Assembly (NCBI RefSeq): GCF_025949665.1 | Contig: NZ_JAPDFT010000004.1 | Location: forward strand, 62,001 to 126,000 | Reading direction: 5' to 3' | Source of the DNA: Chryseobacterium viscerum | GTDB taxonomy: Bacteria; Bacteroidota; Bacteroidia; Flavobacteriales; Weeksellaceae | DNA length: 64,000 nucleotides | Shown: positions 16,396-24,918 of the stretch, piece after piece | Layout: each line of letters begins with the position of its first letter | How positions within the stretch are numbered: the first letter of the stretch is position 1 | The notes under the pieces: model-generated | Told to the model about the DNA's origin: nothing | The model's database searches: none | The model's input: the letters and a program-made list of their open reading frames with translations, nothing else | Position numbers and translations under genes: made by a program

Positions 16396-17883
16396 ATGGA
16401 TTCTAAAAAATTAACGTTAAGCAACGGAGCACCTTACTTTGAGCATCAGGATTCACAGACGGTAGGACCAAGAGGCCCGGTATTGCTGCAAGACTTTATT
16501 CTTCAGGAAAATCTTGCCCATTTCGTTAGGGAAAGAATTCCTGAAAGAATAGTGCATGCTAAAGGAAGCGGAGCATACGGAATCTTTACCGTAACCCATG
16601 ATATCAGCCAGTACACAAAAGCAAAGCTATTTTCAAAAGTAGGAAATTCATGCAGAATGTTTGCCCGGTTCTCTACCGTGGGAGGAGAAAAAGGAAGTGC
16701 GGATACTGCAAGAGATCCTAGAGGTTTTGCTTTAAAATTTTATACTGAAGACGGAAACTGGGATCTTGTAGGAAATAACACTCCGGTATTCTTTATTAAG
16801 GATGCAAAAAAATTTCCGGACTTTATCCATACTCAAAAAAGAGTTCCGAAGACAAACTTAAAAAGTGCTACAATGATGTGGGATTTCTGGAGCTTAAATC
16901 CAGAATCACTTCATCAGGTTCTCATATTAATGTCAGACAGAGGAACACCCTACGGATACAGACATATGCATGGATTTGGGTCTCATACTTTCTCCATGAT
17001 CAATGATAAAAATGAAAGAGTATGGGTAAAATTCCACTTCAAAACCAAACAGGGAGTGAAAAACTTCACTGATGAAGAAGCTGTAAAAATGGCCGGCAAA
17101 AATCCGGATTTCGCTCAGGAAGACCTGTGCAATGCTATTGAAAATGGGGACTTTCCGAAATGGACCCTGTACATTCAGGTAATGACTGAAGAGCAGGCAA
17201 AAGATTTCAGATGGAATCCTTTTGATGTAACAAAAGTATGGTTCCATGATGATTTTCCTTTGATTGAGGTAGGAGAAATGGAGCTCAATGAAGTTCCTGT
17301 TAATTATTTTGCTCATGTTGAACAATCTACTTTTTCACCAAGCAGCCTGATTAACGGAATTAGTTTCTCACCCGACAAAATGCTTCAGGGAAGACTATTC
17401 TCTTATCCTGATGCACACCGCTACAGAGTGGGTGTCAATGCACATCAACTGGAGGTGAACCGATGTCCTTTTGCTGTCAATAACTACCAGAGAGATGGCT
17501 ATATGGCAGATTCAAGCTACTATCAGGATAAACCAAATTACCATCCGAACAGCTTTGATGATATCAAGGCAGATTCTGATTATAAAAACTTTGAGTATGA
17601 ATTAGACAGTGCTCATGTAGCCAGTTATAACAGAAATGATAACGACAGTGATCATTATACTCAGCCGGGGCTGCTTTATTCAAAAGCAATGAATGCAGAA
17701 GACCGAGATCATTTGATCAAAAATATTGTAGGCAGCATGAATGGTATCACCGGACCGAAAAAAGATGAGATTATCAACCGACAGCTATGTCACTTTTTCC
17801 GTGCCAACATTGAGCTTGGCATGAAAGTGGCTTCTCAACTAAACGTCAATATTGATGCAAATATGATGAATCATTCCAAATAA
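16396..17883 (+). CDS. katA: monofunctional heme catalase
   Basis: A 495-aa small-subunit (clade 3-like) catalase splitting H2O2 to water and oxygen. The catalytic His is H54 (RIVHAKGSGAYG), the catalytic Asn N127 (LVGNNTPVFF), and the proximal heme Tyr lies in the signature LFSYPDAHRYRVG. No signal peptide is present, so it is cytoplasmic. It is divergent from oxyR, whose product presumably induces it. A T-rich hairpin follows. Confidence 0.98.
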   Translation: MDSKKLTLSNGAPYFEHQDSQTVGPRGPVLLQDFILQENLAHFVRERIPERIVHAKGSGAYGIFTVTHDISQYTKAKLFSKVGNSCRMFARFSTVGGEKGSADTARDPRGFALKFYTEDGNWDLVGNNTPVFFIKDAKKFPDFIHTQKRVPKTNLKSATMMWDFWSLNPESLHQVLILMSDRGTPYGYRHMHGFGSHTFSMINDKNERVWVKFHFKTKQGVKNFTDEEAVKMAGKNPDFAQEDLCNAIENGDFPKWTLYIQVMTEEQAKDFRWNPFDVTKVWFHDDFPLIEVGEMELNEVPVNYFAHVEQSTFSPSSLINGISFSPDKMLQGRLFSYPDAHRYRVGVNAHQLEVNRCPFAVNNYQRDGYMADSSYYQDKPNYHPNSFDDIKADSDYKNFEYELDSAHVASYNRNDNDSDHYTQPGLLYSKAMNAEDRDHLIKNIVGSMNGITGPKKDEIINRQLCHFFRANIELGMKVASQLNVNIDANMMNHSK

Positions 17884-17902
17884 TCATATTGAATGATAAA
17901 TT

Positions 17903-17942
17903 AAAAAAAAGGAAAAAAAAATAATATTTTTTCCTTTTTTTT
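17903..17942 (+). terminator. terminator of katA
   Basis: An A-rich arm containing AAAAGGAAAAAAA pairs with TTTTTTCCTTTT across an ATAATA loop. The stem is weak (mostly A-T) but is followed by a T run, and lies 20 nt after the stop. Confidence 0.6.
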
Positions 17943-17988
17943 GTAAAAAATTCATAATTTGCAAAGGATGATATTTTAAAGTGGAAAA

Positions 17989-18756
17989 ATGAGTTACGAG
18001 AACATATTATTAAAAAAAGAAGATAAATTATCTATCATTACCATAAACAGACCTGAAAGTTTAAATGCTTTAAATGCAAAAACAATTCAGGAAATCAGTA
18101 CCGCACTGGATGAGCTTAATGCTGATACTTCCTGCAGGGTAATTATCCTTACTGGAAGTGGAGAAAAATCTTTTGTAGCGGGAGCTGACATCAAGGAATT
18201 CAGCGACTTCGGACAGGAAAAGGCTGAAGAACTTGCAAGAAACGGACAAAATACATTGTTCAATAAAATTGAAAATATGTCTAAACCTGTCATTGCAGCC
18301 GTAAACGGTTTTGCATTAGGCGGAGGTTTAGAGCTTGCCATGGCATGCCATATCAGATACGCATCGGAAAACGCCAGATTAGGGCTTCCTGAAGTAACTC
18401 TTGGATTAATCCCGGGATACGGTGGAACTCAAAGGCTTCCAAAGCTTGTAGGAAAAGGTATTGCCAACGAAATGATCTTCTCTGCCAAAATGATCCCTGC
18501 CCAAAAAGCAAAAGAGATCGGCCTGGTCAATGAAGTATATCCTATTGAAGAATTATTAACCAAAACGAAAGAATTAGCAAATACTATTGCCTACAATTCA
18601 CCAATGGCAATATCCAAGGCTATAAACGCCGTGAATTTATCTGACACGGAGAAAGGTTTTGAAACTGAAATTAAATATTTTGGGGAACTTTTTGAAATGG
18701 AAGATAAGAAAGAGGGAGTTACTGCGTTTCTAGAGAAGAGAAAGCCGAACTTCTAA
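17989..18756 (+). CDS. enoyl-CoA hydratase/isomerase (crotonase)
   Basis: A 255-aa crotonase with oxyanion-hole segments AGADIKEF and ALGGGLELAMAC, and catalytic glutamate context GLPEVTLGLIPGYGGTQRL containing both family glutamates (E in GGLE and E in LPEV). It hydrates trans-2-enoyl-CoA, probably crotonyl-CoA or another short-chain substrate. It is not next to other beta-oxidation genes, so the substrate is not fixed by context. Forward run with the next three genes, but spacing of about 50 nt to the deaminase does not prove an operon. Confidence 0.92.
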   Translation: MSYENILLKKEDKLSIITINRPESLNALNAKTIQEISTALDELNADTSCRVIILTGSGEKSFVAGADIKEFSDFGQEKAEELARNGQNTLFNKIENMSKPVIAAVNGFALGGGLELAMACHIRYASENARLGLPEVTLGLIPGYGGTQRLPKLVGKGIANEMIFSAKMIPAQKAKEIGLVNEVYPIEELLTKTKELANTIAYNSPMAISKAINAVNLSDTEKGFETEIKYFGELFEMEDKKEGVTAFLEKRKPNF

Positions 18757-18808
18757 ACTTTCTAAAAGATTTTAATCCAAATTATTTCGAAAAAAACAAT
18801 GCTGTGGT

Positions 18809-19231
18809 ATGAATAAGTTTGATAAAGCTTATCTAAAAATGGCTCAGGAATGGGCAAAACTCTCCTACTGTAAGAGAAAACAGGTGGGAGCTCTTATCGT
18901 AAAAGATAGGATGATTATTTCAGATGGTTACAACGGGACTCCTTCGGGATTCGAAAACTGCTGTGAAGATGGAGAGGGAAAAACACACTGGTACGTATTG
19001 CATGCGGAAGCCAATGCTATTTTAAAGCTGGCTGCTTCTACTCAATCTGCAAAAGGAGCAACGTTATATCTGACGCTTTCTCCCTGTAAAGAATGCAGTA
19101 AGCTGATTCTGCAGGCAGGAATTACGAGACTGGTGTATATTAATGAGTATTCGGATGACGATGGAATATCGTTCCTGAGAAACCATAACATTGAAATAGA
19201 ACAAATATCGGACTGTGAACTAAAAAAATAA
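18809..19231 (+). CDS. deoxycytidylate deaminase (ComEB-like)
   Basis: A 140-aa zinc deaminase with the HAE motif (VLHAEANAILK) and PCKECSKLI, supplying one His and two Cys zinc ligands plus the proton-shuttle Glu. This family deaminates dCMP to dUMP for thymidylate synthesis. The length fits the short bacterial form. The next gene (xerD) begins 6 nt after its stop, so the two are likely co-transcribed. Confidence 0.92.
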   Translation: MNKFDKAYLKMAQEWAKLSYCKRKQVGALIVKDRMIISDGYNGTPSGFENCCEDGEGKTHWYVLHAEANAILKLAASTQSAKGATLYLTLSPCKECSKLILQAGITRLVYINEYSDDDGISFLRNHNIEIEQISDCELKK

Positions 19232-19237
19232 GCACAA

Positions 19238-20152
19238 ATGACTTGGGATGAAAAGATCAAAGATTTTGAAATATTTCTTCGTTTCGAAAGAAATTTTTCA
19301 GAAAACACTCTCGACGCCTACGTTCGGGACATTAAGAAATTAAAAGATTATGCAAAAGAAGATCTGGCAAACGTCGGTCCAGATTCTATCGGTTATGAAA
19401 ACCTGCAGGAATACATTTTCAATCTTTCTAAACAGAAATTCAGTGAGAGATCACAAGCAAGATGGATATCCTCCATCAAAGCCTTTTTCAAATTTCTACT
19501 TGAGGATGAATACCGTGAAGACAATCCTGCTGCGTTACTTGAAGGCCCTAAACTGGGATTATATCTTCCTGATACCTTAAGCCTGCCTGATATCAACAAA
19601 ATTATCGCTGCTATTGAAGTCAATACAGATCTTGGAAAAAGAAACCACTGCATCATAGAGGTACTATATGGGTGCGGACTTCGTGTTTCTGAACTGATTG
19701 ATCTGAAGATCTCCAATATCAACTTTAAAGAGCAATACATCAAGGTAAACGGAAAAGGAAACAAAACCCGTTTTGTTCCTTTGGCTGATTATACTGCTGA
19801 TTTGCTGGAAAGTTATATCAAAGAGGTACGTTCTAAAGGTAAGATCAATAAGAAATATGAAGACACTCTGTTTTTAAACAGCCGTGGGACCTCTATGTCC
19901 AGAGTGATTGTATTTCTTATTATTAAAGAACTTACAGATAAAGCAGGGGTTAACAAAAAAATATCTCCACACACCTTCAGACATTCATTTGCTACGCATT
20001 TACTGCAGAATGGAGCAGATCTCCGTTATATTCAGGAAATGCTGGGACATTCCAGTATTACAACAACGGAAATCTATACGCATCTGAAGACGGAAGAATT
20101 AAGGGATGTTATTTTGAGTTATCACCCGAGAAATATTAATATTGCTCAATGA
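19238..20152 (+). CDS. xerD: tyrosine recombinase XerD
   Basis: A 304-aa site-specific tyrosine recombinase with an N-terminal SAM-like core-binding domain (1-100) and the catalytic residues R149 (GCGLRVSEL), H245-x-x-R248 (HTFRHSFATH), H271 (LGHSSITTTE) and nucleophile Y280. With XerC it resolves chromosome dimers at dif. The length and full catalytic set indicate a housekeeping XerD and not a phage integrase; no att-like repeats or phage genes are nearby. It overlaps the NUDIX gene by 4 nt (ATGA). Confidence 0.93.
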   Translation: MTWDEKIKDFEIFLRFERNFSENTLDAYVRDIKKLKDYAKEDLANVGPDSIGYENLQEYIFNLSKQKFSERSQARWISSIKAFFKFLLEDEYREDNPAALLEGPKLGLYLPDTLSLPDINKIIAAIEVNTDLGKRNHCIIEVLYGCGLRVSELIDLKISNINFKEQYIKVNGKGNKTRFVPLADYTADLLESYIKEVRSKGKINKKYEDTLFLNSRGTSMSRVIVFLIIKELTDKAGVNKKISPHTFRHSFATHLLQNGADLRYIQEMLGHSSITTTEIYTHLKTEELRDVILSYHPRNINIAQ

Positions 20153-20661
20153 AACTATTGAAATATTGCCCAAGCTGTGGCAAAGAGTCCTTACAATGGG
20201 ATGGCGAAAAGAAATGGAGCTGTCCGGAATGTGGTTTTACTTTGTACAATAATGTGGCAGGCGCCGTGGCGGTTGTCATCAGATGTGGTAACGAAATTTA
20301 CCTTACCCGAAGAAACAGAGATCCTAAAAAAGGAAAACTTGATCTTGCCGGAGGATTCGTTGACCCTAAAGAAAGTGCAGAGGAAACCTGTAAAAGAGAA
20401 CTTTTTGAAGAACTTCAGCTTGACATCGATATTTCTAACCTGAAATACCTTACCAGTCTCCCTAACATCTATCAATACAAGGAAATCGATTATAATACCA
20501 TCGATCTCTTCTATGAGTATAGTGTTTCGGAAAAATTTGAGGTAAACCTTGAGATCTCGGAGATTTCAGAAGCAGTCTGGATTCCTTTACAGGATTTAAA
20601 TTTAGAAGATATTGCTTTTGATTCTCAGAAGAGGTTTTTCGAGAATTATTTAAAGAAATAA
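20149..20661 (+). CDS. NUDIX hydrolase with N-terminal zinc ribbon
   Basis: A 170-aa protein. Residues 1-32 form a zinc ribbon with two CPxCG knuckles (YCPSCGKES and SCPECGFT), followed by a NUDIX domain whose box reads GGFVDPKESAEETCKRELFE then ELQL, matching G-x5-E-x7-REUxEExGU. This layout resembles NudC-type NADH pyrophosphatases but lacks their N-terminal domain, so the substrate is unknown. It overlaps xerD by 4 nt, indicating coupled translation. Confidence 0.9.
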   Translation: MKLLKYCPSCGKESLQWDGEKKWSCPECGFTLYNNVAGAVAVVIRCGNEIYLTRRNRDPKKGKLDLAGGFVDPKESAEETCKRELFEELQLDIDISNLKYLTSLPNIYQYKEIDYNTIDLFYEYSVSEKFEVNLEISEISEAVWIPLQDLNLEDIAFDSQKRFFENYLKK

Positions 20662-20678
20662 TTTTTGTAATATATATT

Positions 20679-20759
20679 CTCTCGCAGATTTTGCAGATTC
20701 AGCAGATGATTGTGATTTTACAATCTTGCTCAGTTGGCAAAATCTGCGAGAGTTTTTTT
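20679..20759. terminator. long hairpin, bidirectional terminator
   Basis: A perfect 16-bp inverted repeat (20679-20694 with 20737-20752, CTCTCGCAGATTTTGC and its complement) surrounds an inner hairpin GATTGT/ACAATC (20708-20713 with 20720-20725). Seven T's follow on the plus strand. It separates the NUDIX gene from the convergent heme-protein gene. The long matched arms and the word GCAGATT resemble dispersed flavobacterial intergenic elements. Confidence 0.8.
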
Positions 20760-20768
20760 GCTATAAAT

Positions 20769-21221
20769 TTAATAGGTTTTAGCCTTAAGCATTTCTTCAA
20801 AGTACTGAATCAGCAATGCTCTTTCTGCTTCTGAAAGATTGGCTTCTTTATGATAAACAATATAACCCGGCATTGGCATTGCTTTGCTTTGGATAGTCTG
20901 AATAGATTTAGTAATCATATTCTTCTTCAAATCCTTATTATAAGTTTCCCAGGTAGAAAAATTAAGGTGCTCCCGGCCTTCATTTACATGGCTTTTTACA
21001 GACCATGATACAGGAGCGATAAAAGCATATTTCGGATAAACTGTTTCATTGGAATGGCAGTCATAACATGCATTTTTAAGCAGCGTTCTGATCTTTTCCG
21101 GTGTTTTCCTTGCATCAACGAAGTTTGTGGCAGAATCAACCGGCTTATTGGTCCTGTCAATAGGAAAAAACTGAATCAGGGCAAAACCCACTAATATCCA
21201 AAATATGATTTTCTTAGCCAT
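20769..21221 (-). CDS. heme-binding c-type cytochrome-like protein
   Basis: A 150-aa protein with an N-terminal membrane anchor or uncleaved signal (about 5-20) and one heme c motif CYDCH at about 52-56. It belongs to the 'haem_bd' type of Bacteroidota periplasmic proteins; distal PMPGY and the SEAERALLIQYF end match cytochrome c-like helices (a Met in PMPGY could be the axial ligand). Its electron partner is unknown. It follows the lipoprotein gene with a 10-nt gap and is probably in the same transcript. Confidence 0.85.
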   Translation of the reverse strand: MAKKIIFWILVGFALIQFFPIDRTNKPVDSATNFVDARKTPEKIRTLLKNACYDCHSNETVYPKYAFIAPVSWSVKSHVNEGREHLNFSTWETYNKDLKKNMITKSIQTIQSKAMPMPGYIVYHKEANLSEAERALLIQYFEEMLKAKTY

Positions 21222-21231
21222 TTTTATCTGC

Positions 21232-23031
21232 TTATTTTGCCGGAGTTAAAACAGCGTTACCGGATTTAAATTCTTTTTTCAGCGGTTCCTTCGTTGTTGC
21301 AGGCGTTTCAGGCTGCGGAGTTTCTGGTACCGGAATAGAGGTTGAAGCTGGCGCTGGAGCAGCAGAAGTTGATTTAGGGCTATCGAGTGTTCTGGTATCC
21401 TTCAGGTCCCAATCTTCTCTTGTTTCCCACAATCCTCTTACGATCACTTTTTTATGGAAGATATAGGCATCTTCGGCAAATACATCGTTAGCGAAATCTG
21501 CTTCATCCCAGTATTTATTTCCGTTATTATCTACCAGAATTCTTACAATATATTCTGCAGGTCTTAATATATCAAACTTTACCTTATCTCCTTTTATATA
21601 TTTCTGATAAGCAATTTTGTCCGAAGAATCTATCAGCTGAATCCAGTAATTTGCTTCCGGAGCATTTGAAATAGAGAACTCAACACTTCCAAACTGATCT
21701 ACTTTAGCAACATCAAAATCAAATCGTTTTGACTGGCTGTTTTTTGCGTAGAATGAAGAGACCGTTTCCTTAGGAACAGTAAGCTCATAGCTTTTTCCCA
21801 TCACAAAATCCGATTGCACATGGATCTGATAAGGGTTTGTTTCTGAAATTTTAGCTGTAAATGGTATAGTTGTTAAACTGTCACCTTTGATCTTTAACGT
21901 CCATTTTGAAGGATCAATTTTATCTACAATATAGTTTGATGCAAGCTTTAAATCTGCTTTTGGTGCGATTGAAGTTCCGTCATTATCGCTCACGACATCC
22001 ATCGAATTCTTCTTATTATATCTGTAAAATAAAGAAACGTTGTAGACACTATCTTTTTTCATGCCTTTATTATGGGTAAACGTGAGTTTTTCATTTGCTG
22101 TCTGCCCTACATCATCTTTTACCGCATCAAACCAGATTCTGACAGAGTCGGATTTTGGGTTATGCGTTATTTTGATATCTTTTATTTTCTCATTCAGTGA
22201 CTGAACCTTTACTTCATCAGGATTACCTTCAAATGTCATTAAAGCTCCTCCTGCGATTTCTTTCATTTCCACATATTTCACTGCTTTTTTGGAAGGATAT
22301 ACTTTTAAATTCAATCCTGAAATAGATTTCTCTACATTTATTGGATCTTTCTGGAACCCAACCTTTTCTTTTCCGGGGTCATACATAGAATTTCCATTCT
22401 CGTCGTCAAAAGCAATAATTTTATATTTTCCAGGGGTCAGATAATTCAATTCATAATATCCATCTTCATCTACCTTTGTAATATAGTAAGGTTTTTTCTT
22501 ATAATCCATGGTATCTTTTACCTGATACAAACCAACCACAAGCTTATTTTCCGTTGTTGTTCCTGTCTTCTTTTTAATATCCATTGCATCTTTTACCTCG
22601 CCACTGATGTAAAGATCATCCAGTTTATCTCCCGTAGAAAAAGCAAAATTAAAATACCTCAGTATATTCGATTCGTTATTGTCTACAATAGAGTTTCCGA
22701 AATTGAAATTATAAGTTGTATTGGCCTGAAGTGTATCCGTCCATTGGATCAGCACAAATTTGTTGGCAATATTTGAAGGAAGAATCCTTGTTATCCCTTT
22801 AATAGGAGGTGAAATAATCAGGTTCTTATTGATGTCCTTCAATGTCACATATTCATCAAAATCCAGACGGAGCTCGTGAATATCTTTTTTGACATTAATT
22901 CTTGTAGTATCAATATTTGAACTTAAAAACCTTGGTGCTAGAGTATCTTTAGGCCCCCCAACAGGAGATCCCACTCTTGCACAAGAATGTACAAGAAAAC
23001 AGATAATAAATAATAAAAGAAACCTTTTCAT
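21232..23031 (-). CDS. Ig-like domain lipoprotein (SbsA Ig-like)
   Basis: A 599-aa protein from the ATG at 23031: signal peptide MKRFLLLFIICFLVHSC with lipobox Cys17, followed by GGPKDTLAPRF. An N-terminal Big_5/SbsA-type Ig-like domain (about 35-135, DEYVTLKDINKNLIISPP) is followed by a carboxypeptidase-regulatory-like fold (DEDGYYELNYLTPGKYKIIAFDD, DNNGNKYWDEADF at the end). The C-terminus is a Pro/Ala/Thr-rich low-complexity tail (about 550-590). It is a surface lipoprotein of unknown role, conserved in Bacteroidota. Upstream ATG at 23067 would hide the signal peptide. Confidence 0.88.
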   Translation of the reverse strand: MKRFLLLFIICFLVHSCARVGSPVGGPKDTLAPRFLSSNIDTTRINVKKDIHELRLDFDEYVTLKDINKNLIISPPIKGITRILPSNIANKFVLIQWTDTLQANTTYNFNFGNSIVDNNESNILRYFNFAFSTGDKLDDLYISGEVKDAMDIKKKTGTTTENKLVVGLYQVKDTMDYKKKPYYITKVDEDGYYELNYLTPGKYKIIAFDDENGNSMYDPGKEKVGFQKDPINVEKSISGLNLKVYPSKKAVKYVEMKEIAGGALMTFEGNPDEVKVQSLNEKIKDIKITHNPKSDSVRIWFDAVKDDVGQTANEKLTFTHNKGMKKDSVYNVSLFYRYNKKNSMDVVSDNDGTSIAPKADLKLASNYIVDKIDPSKWTLKIKGDSLTTIPFTAKISETNPYQIHVQSDFVMGKSYELTVPKETVSSFYAKNSQSKRFDFDVAKVDQFGSVEFSISNAPEANYWIQLIDSSDKIAYQKYIKGDKVKFDILRPAEYIVRILVDNNGNKYWDEADFANDVFAEDAYIFHKKVIVRGLWETREDWDLKDTRTLDSPKSTSAAPAPASTSIPVPETPQPETPATTKEPLKKEFKSGNAVLTPAK

Positions 23032-23056
23032 GAAAATGTTTAAGCAAAAATAAACA

Positions 23057-24319
23057 TTATTCTCCAAAAACTTCCTGTCCGGAATTTAAAGTATCTTTAT
23101 TGTCATGCATAACGGTGTGCAGCTTCTCCTTCTGTAAAGGAAAATCCTCGAATAATCCGGATAACGCAAGGGCTGTGTATACTTTGTTTGAATATTTGTT
23201 TCCAATAGCTACGATGGTCACTTTAGATTTTAAAAGGTGGGCGAATACAGAGTTTGTACCATGCCACCAGCCATTGTGATACGTCAGTTTTTCACCGTTA
23301 TCAAAGATTTTCATCCTGAATCCTAATCCATAATTATTCATTCCTGCCTTTTCATTGCTGTAAGGGGCGAAAACCATCTCCATCAGTTCCGGTTTCAGAA
23401 AGTTTTTTGAAAACATTGCTTTTGAGAAATTGTACAAATCTCTTGGAGTAGTGTATACATTTTTGTCACCATAAATAAGATCCAGCCTGTCTAAAGGATA
23501 CAATTTATTTCCTCCATAATAGAAAGACTGTGAAGCTGTAGGAATATCTTTTTCCTGAAAGATATACGTGTGGTTCATTTTCAACGGAGTGAAAATCATT
23601 TCTTTCATCGCCTGTGGGAAGGGAGTTTTTGTAACTTTTTCAACCAATAAAGCCAATAGAGCAAAATTGGTATTACAGTACATAAACCCAGTATCGGTAT
23701 CTCTTGCCAGATCAGGTTTGTATTTGATAATCATATTCAATACATCCTGATTCGTAATAAACGGTTTGGAAAGTTCTGCCGGAGCAGGCTGTATTTTGGT
23801 AATAAAATATTCGTATTTCGGAAGACCGCTTCTTTGATCCAATAAAGTCTGAACGGTAACATTCGGATATGGAAACCCCGGAAAAAATTGGGTAAGATGA
23901 TCTGTAAGTTTTATTTTTCCCGCCTCAATAAGTTTCATCATTGCCATTGCTGTTAATGTTTTTGAAACCGAAGCTACATGCAAAGGTGTATTTTTATCAA
24001 TCGGCATCTGATTGCCTTCTCTTCCAAAACCTCTGTAGTTTTCGTAAAGAATTTCATCTCCTTTAGCAACCAGAATTCCGCCGCTAAGATCTCCTCCGTC
24101 CCATATTTTTTTGTAGTACTGGTCTATATAGCTTACTGTTGTCTGCCTGTTCAGAAGCTGTCCATCACCTTTAGTGAAAACATCTCCAAGATCTACGTTT
24201 CCATAGTTAGGAAGATTGGTCGTATTTTCCGCTGAAGTCTCTTTGGCTTCAGTCTTTTTTTTACAAGAAAATATTGATAAAAGAACAGTTAGGATAAGTA
24301 CAAAATTACGCTTCGTCAT
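23057..24319 (-). CDS. serine hydrolase, beta-lactamase/AmpC-fold lipoprotein
   Basis: A 420-aa protein from ATG 24319 with a lipoprotein signal (MTKRNFVLILTVLLSIFSCK; Cys19). The serine beta-lactamase/DD-peptidase motifs are present: SxxK in HVASVSKTL, YxN in MYCNTNFAL, and the third motif HNGWWHG. These enzymes include class C beta-lactamases, DD-peptidases and esterases; the AmpC-like HxG third motif here is more typical of esterase/peptidase members, so resistance is not implied. It is first in a run with the Ig-like lipoprotein (25 nt) and heme protein. Confidence 0.88.
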   Translation of the reverse strand: MTKRNFVLILTVLLSIFSCKKKTEAKETSAENTTNLPNYGNVDLGDVFTKGDGQLLNRQTTVSYIDQYYKKIWDGGDLSGGILVAKGDEILYENYRGFGREGNQMPIDKNTPLHVASVSKTLTAMAMMKLIEAGKIKLTDHLTQFFPGFPYPNVTVQTLLDQRSGLPKYEYFITKIQPAPAELSKPFITNQDVLNMIIKYKPDLARDTDTGFMYCNTNFALLALLVEKVTKTPFPQAMKEMIFTPLKMNHTYIFQEKDIPTASQSFYYGGNKLYPLDRLDLIYGDKNVYTTPRDLYNFSKAMFSKNFLKPELMEMVFAPYSNEKAGMNNYGLGFRMKIFDNGEKLTYHNGWWHGTNSVFAHLLKSKVTIVAIGNKYSNKVYTALALSGLFEDFPLQKEKLHTVMHDNKDTLNSGQEVFGE

Positions 24320-24464
24320 GAGATTCAAAATGAGCGGCAATTTAATAAAACTCAAAAATAAATAATAAATAAGAGAGGGATATTATGAATTATTTAACAT
24401 AAATGAGAGAAAAAATCGCGAATAGGCAAAATGACCACGATTACCAGAAACGCAAATTTGTTTT

Positions 24465-24821
24465 CTAAATAGGAGGACCTGCCTGCCCTATAACTCTTCC
24501 TCCAAATGTGATGATACTATAAAGATTCAAAATTGCTATCCGGAGTTCATCCTGATTACAATAATAATGATCAATTGTACCGTATTCTGTATACTCTGAA
24601 ATATTAAATCCTTCTTCAATATCATTATAATAGATAACTCTTCTTCCCATTAATCCTACTACCCAAAAGCCGCCGCCTTCCTGCCCGTAATCTTCTTCAT
24701 ACCATTTCTCAGGATCTATTTTGATTAAATCCCAGAAGTTTAAAAGATTACCATTTAACTCTTTTTCTGTTGAGAAAATAATTTCTAAGATTTCTTCAAT
24801 AGGTATTGGTGTCCAGATCAT
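24465..24821 (-). CDS. hypothetical protein, immunity-protein-like
   Basis: A 118-aa soluble protein with no signal peptide: acidic, with YGQEGGGFWVVGLMGRRVIY followed by YNDIEEGFNISEY and a C-terminal helix. The aromatic, acidic, compact composition and the 'W-V-V-G-x-x-G-x-x-V-I-Y-Y-N' core resemble orphan immunity proteins of polymorphic toxins, but I see no toxin gene next to it and cannot name a family. It is isolated, with a terminator on one side and a 109-nt gap on the other. Confidence 0.65.
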   Translation of the reverse strand: MIWTPIPIEEILEIIFSTEKELNGNLLNFWDLIKIDPEKWYEEDYGQEGGGFWVVGLMGRRVIYYNDIEEGFNISEYTEYGTIDHYYCNQDELRIAILNLYSIITFGGRVIGQAGPPI

Positions 24822-24854
24822 GATTACATCGTTTTACTTGTTTGAAAATCTATG

Positions 24855-24892
24855 AAAAAGCGAGTTCACTTTTTTGCAAACCCGCCTTTTTA
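24855..24892 (-). terminator. terminator of the 2-hydroxyacid dehydrogenase
   Basis: On the minus strand GCGGGTTTGC pairs with GTGAACTCGC (ten pairs including three G-T wobbles) around AAAAAA, followed by TTTTT. It separates the dehydrogenase from the orphan gene downstream. Confidence 0.7.
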
Positions 24893-24918
24893 GCTTTTTA
24901 TTTTCTTCGTTTATTAGC

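Noticed and set aside
19238..20152. Phage-integrase interpretation of the tyrosine recombinase
   Set aside because: Length, full XerD residue set, chromosomal context and lack of att sites or phage genes favour the housekeeping recombinase.
23057..24319. Calling the serine hydrolase a class C beta-lactamase
   Set aside because: SxxK and YxN are shared with esterases and DD-peptidases, and the third motif HNG-x-x-HG is not lactamase-specific.
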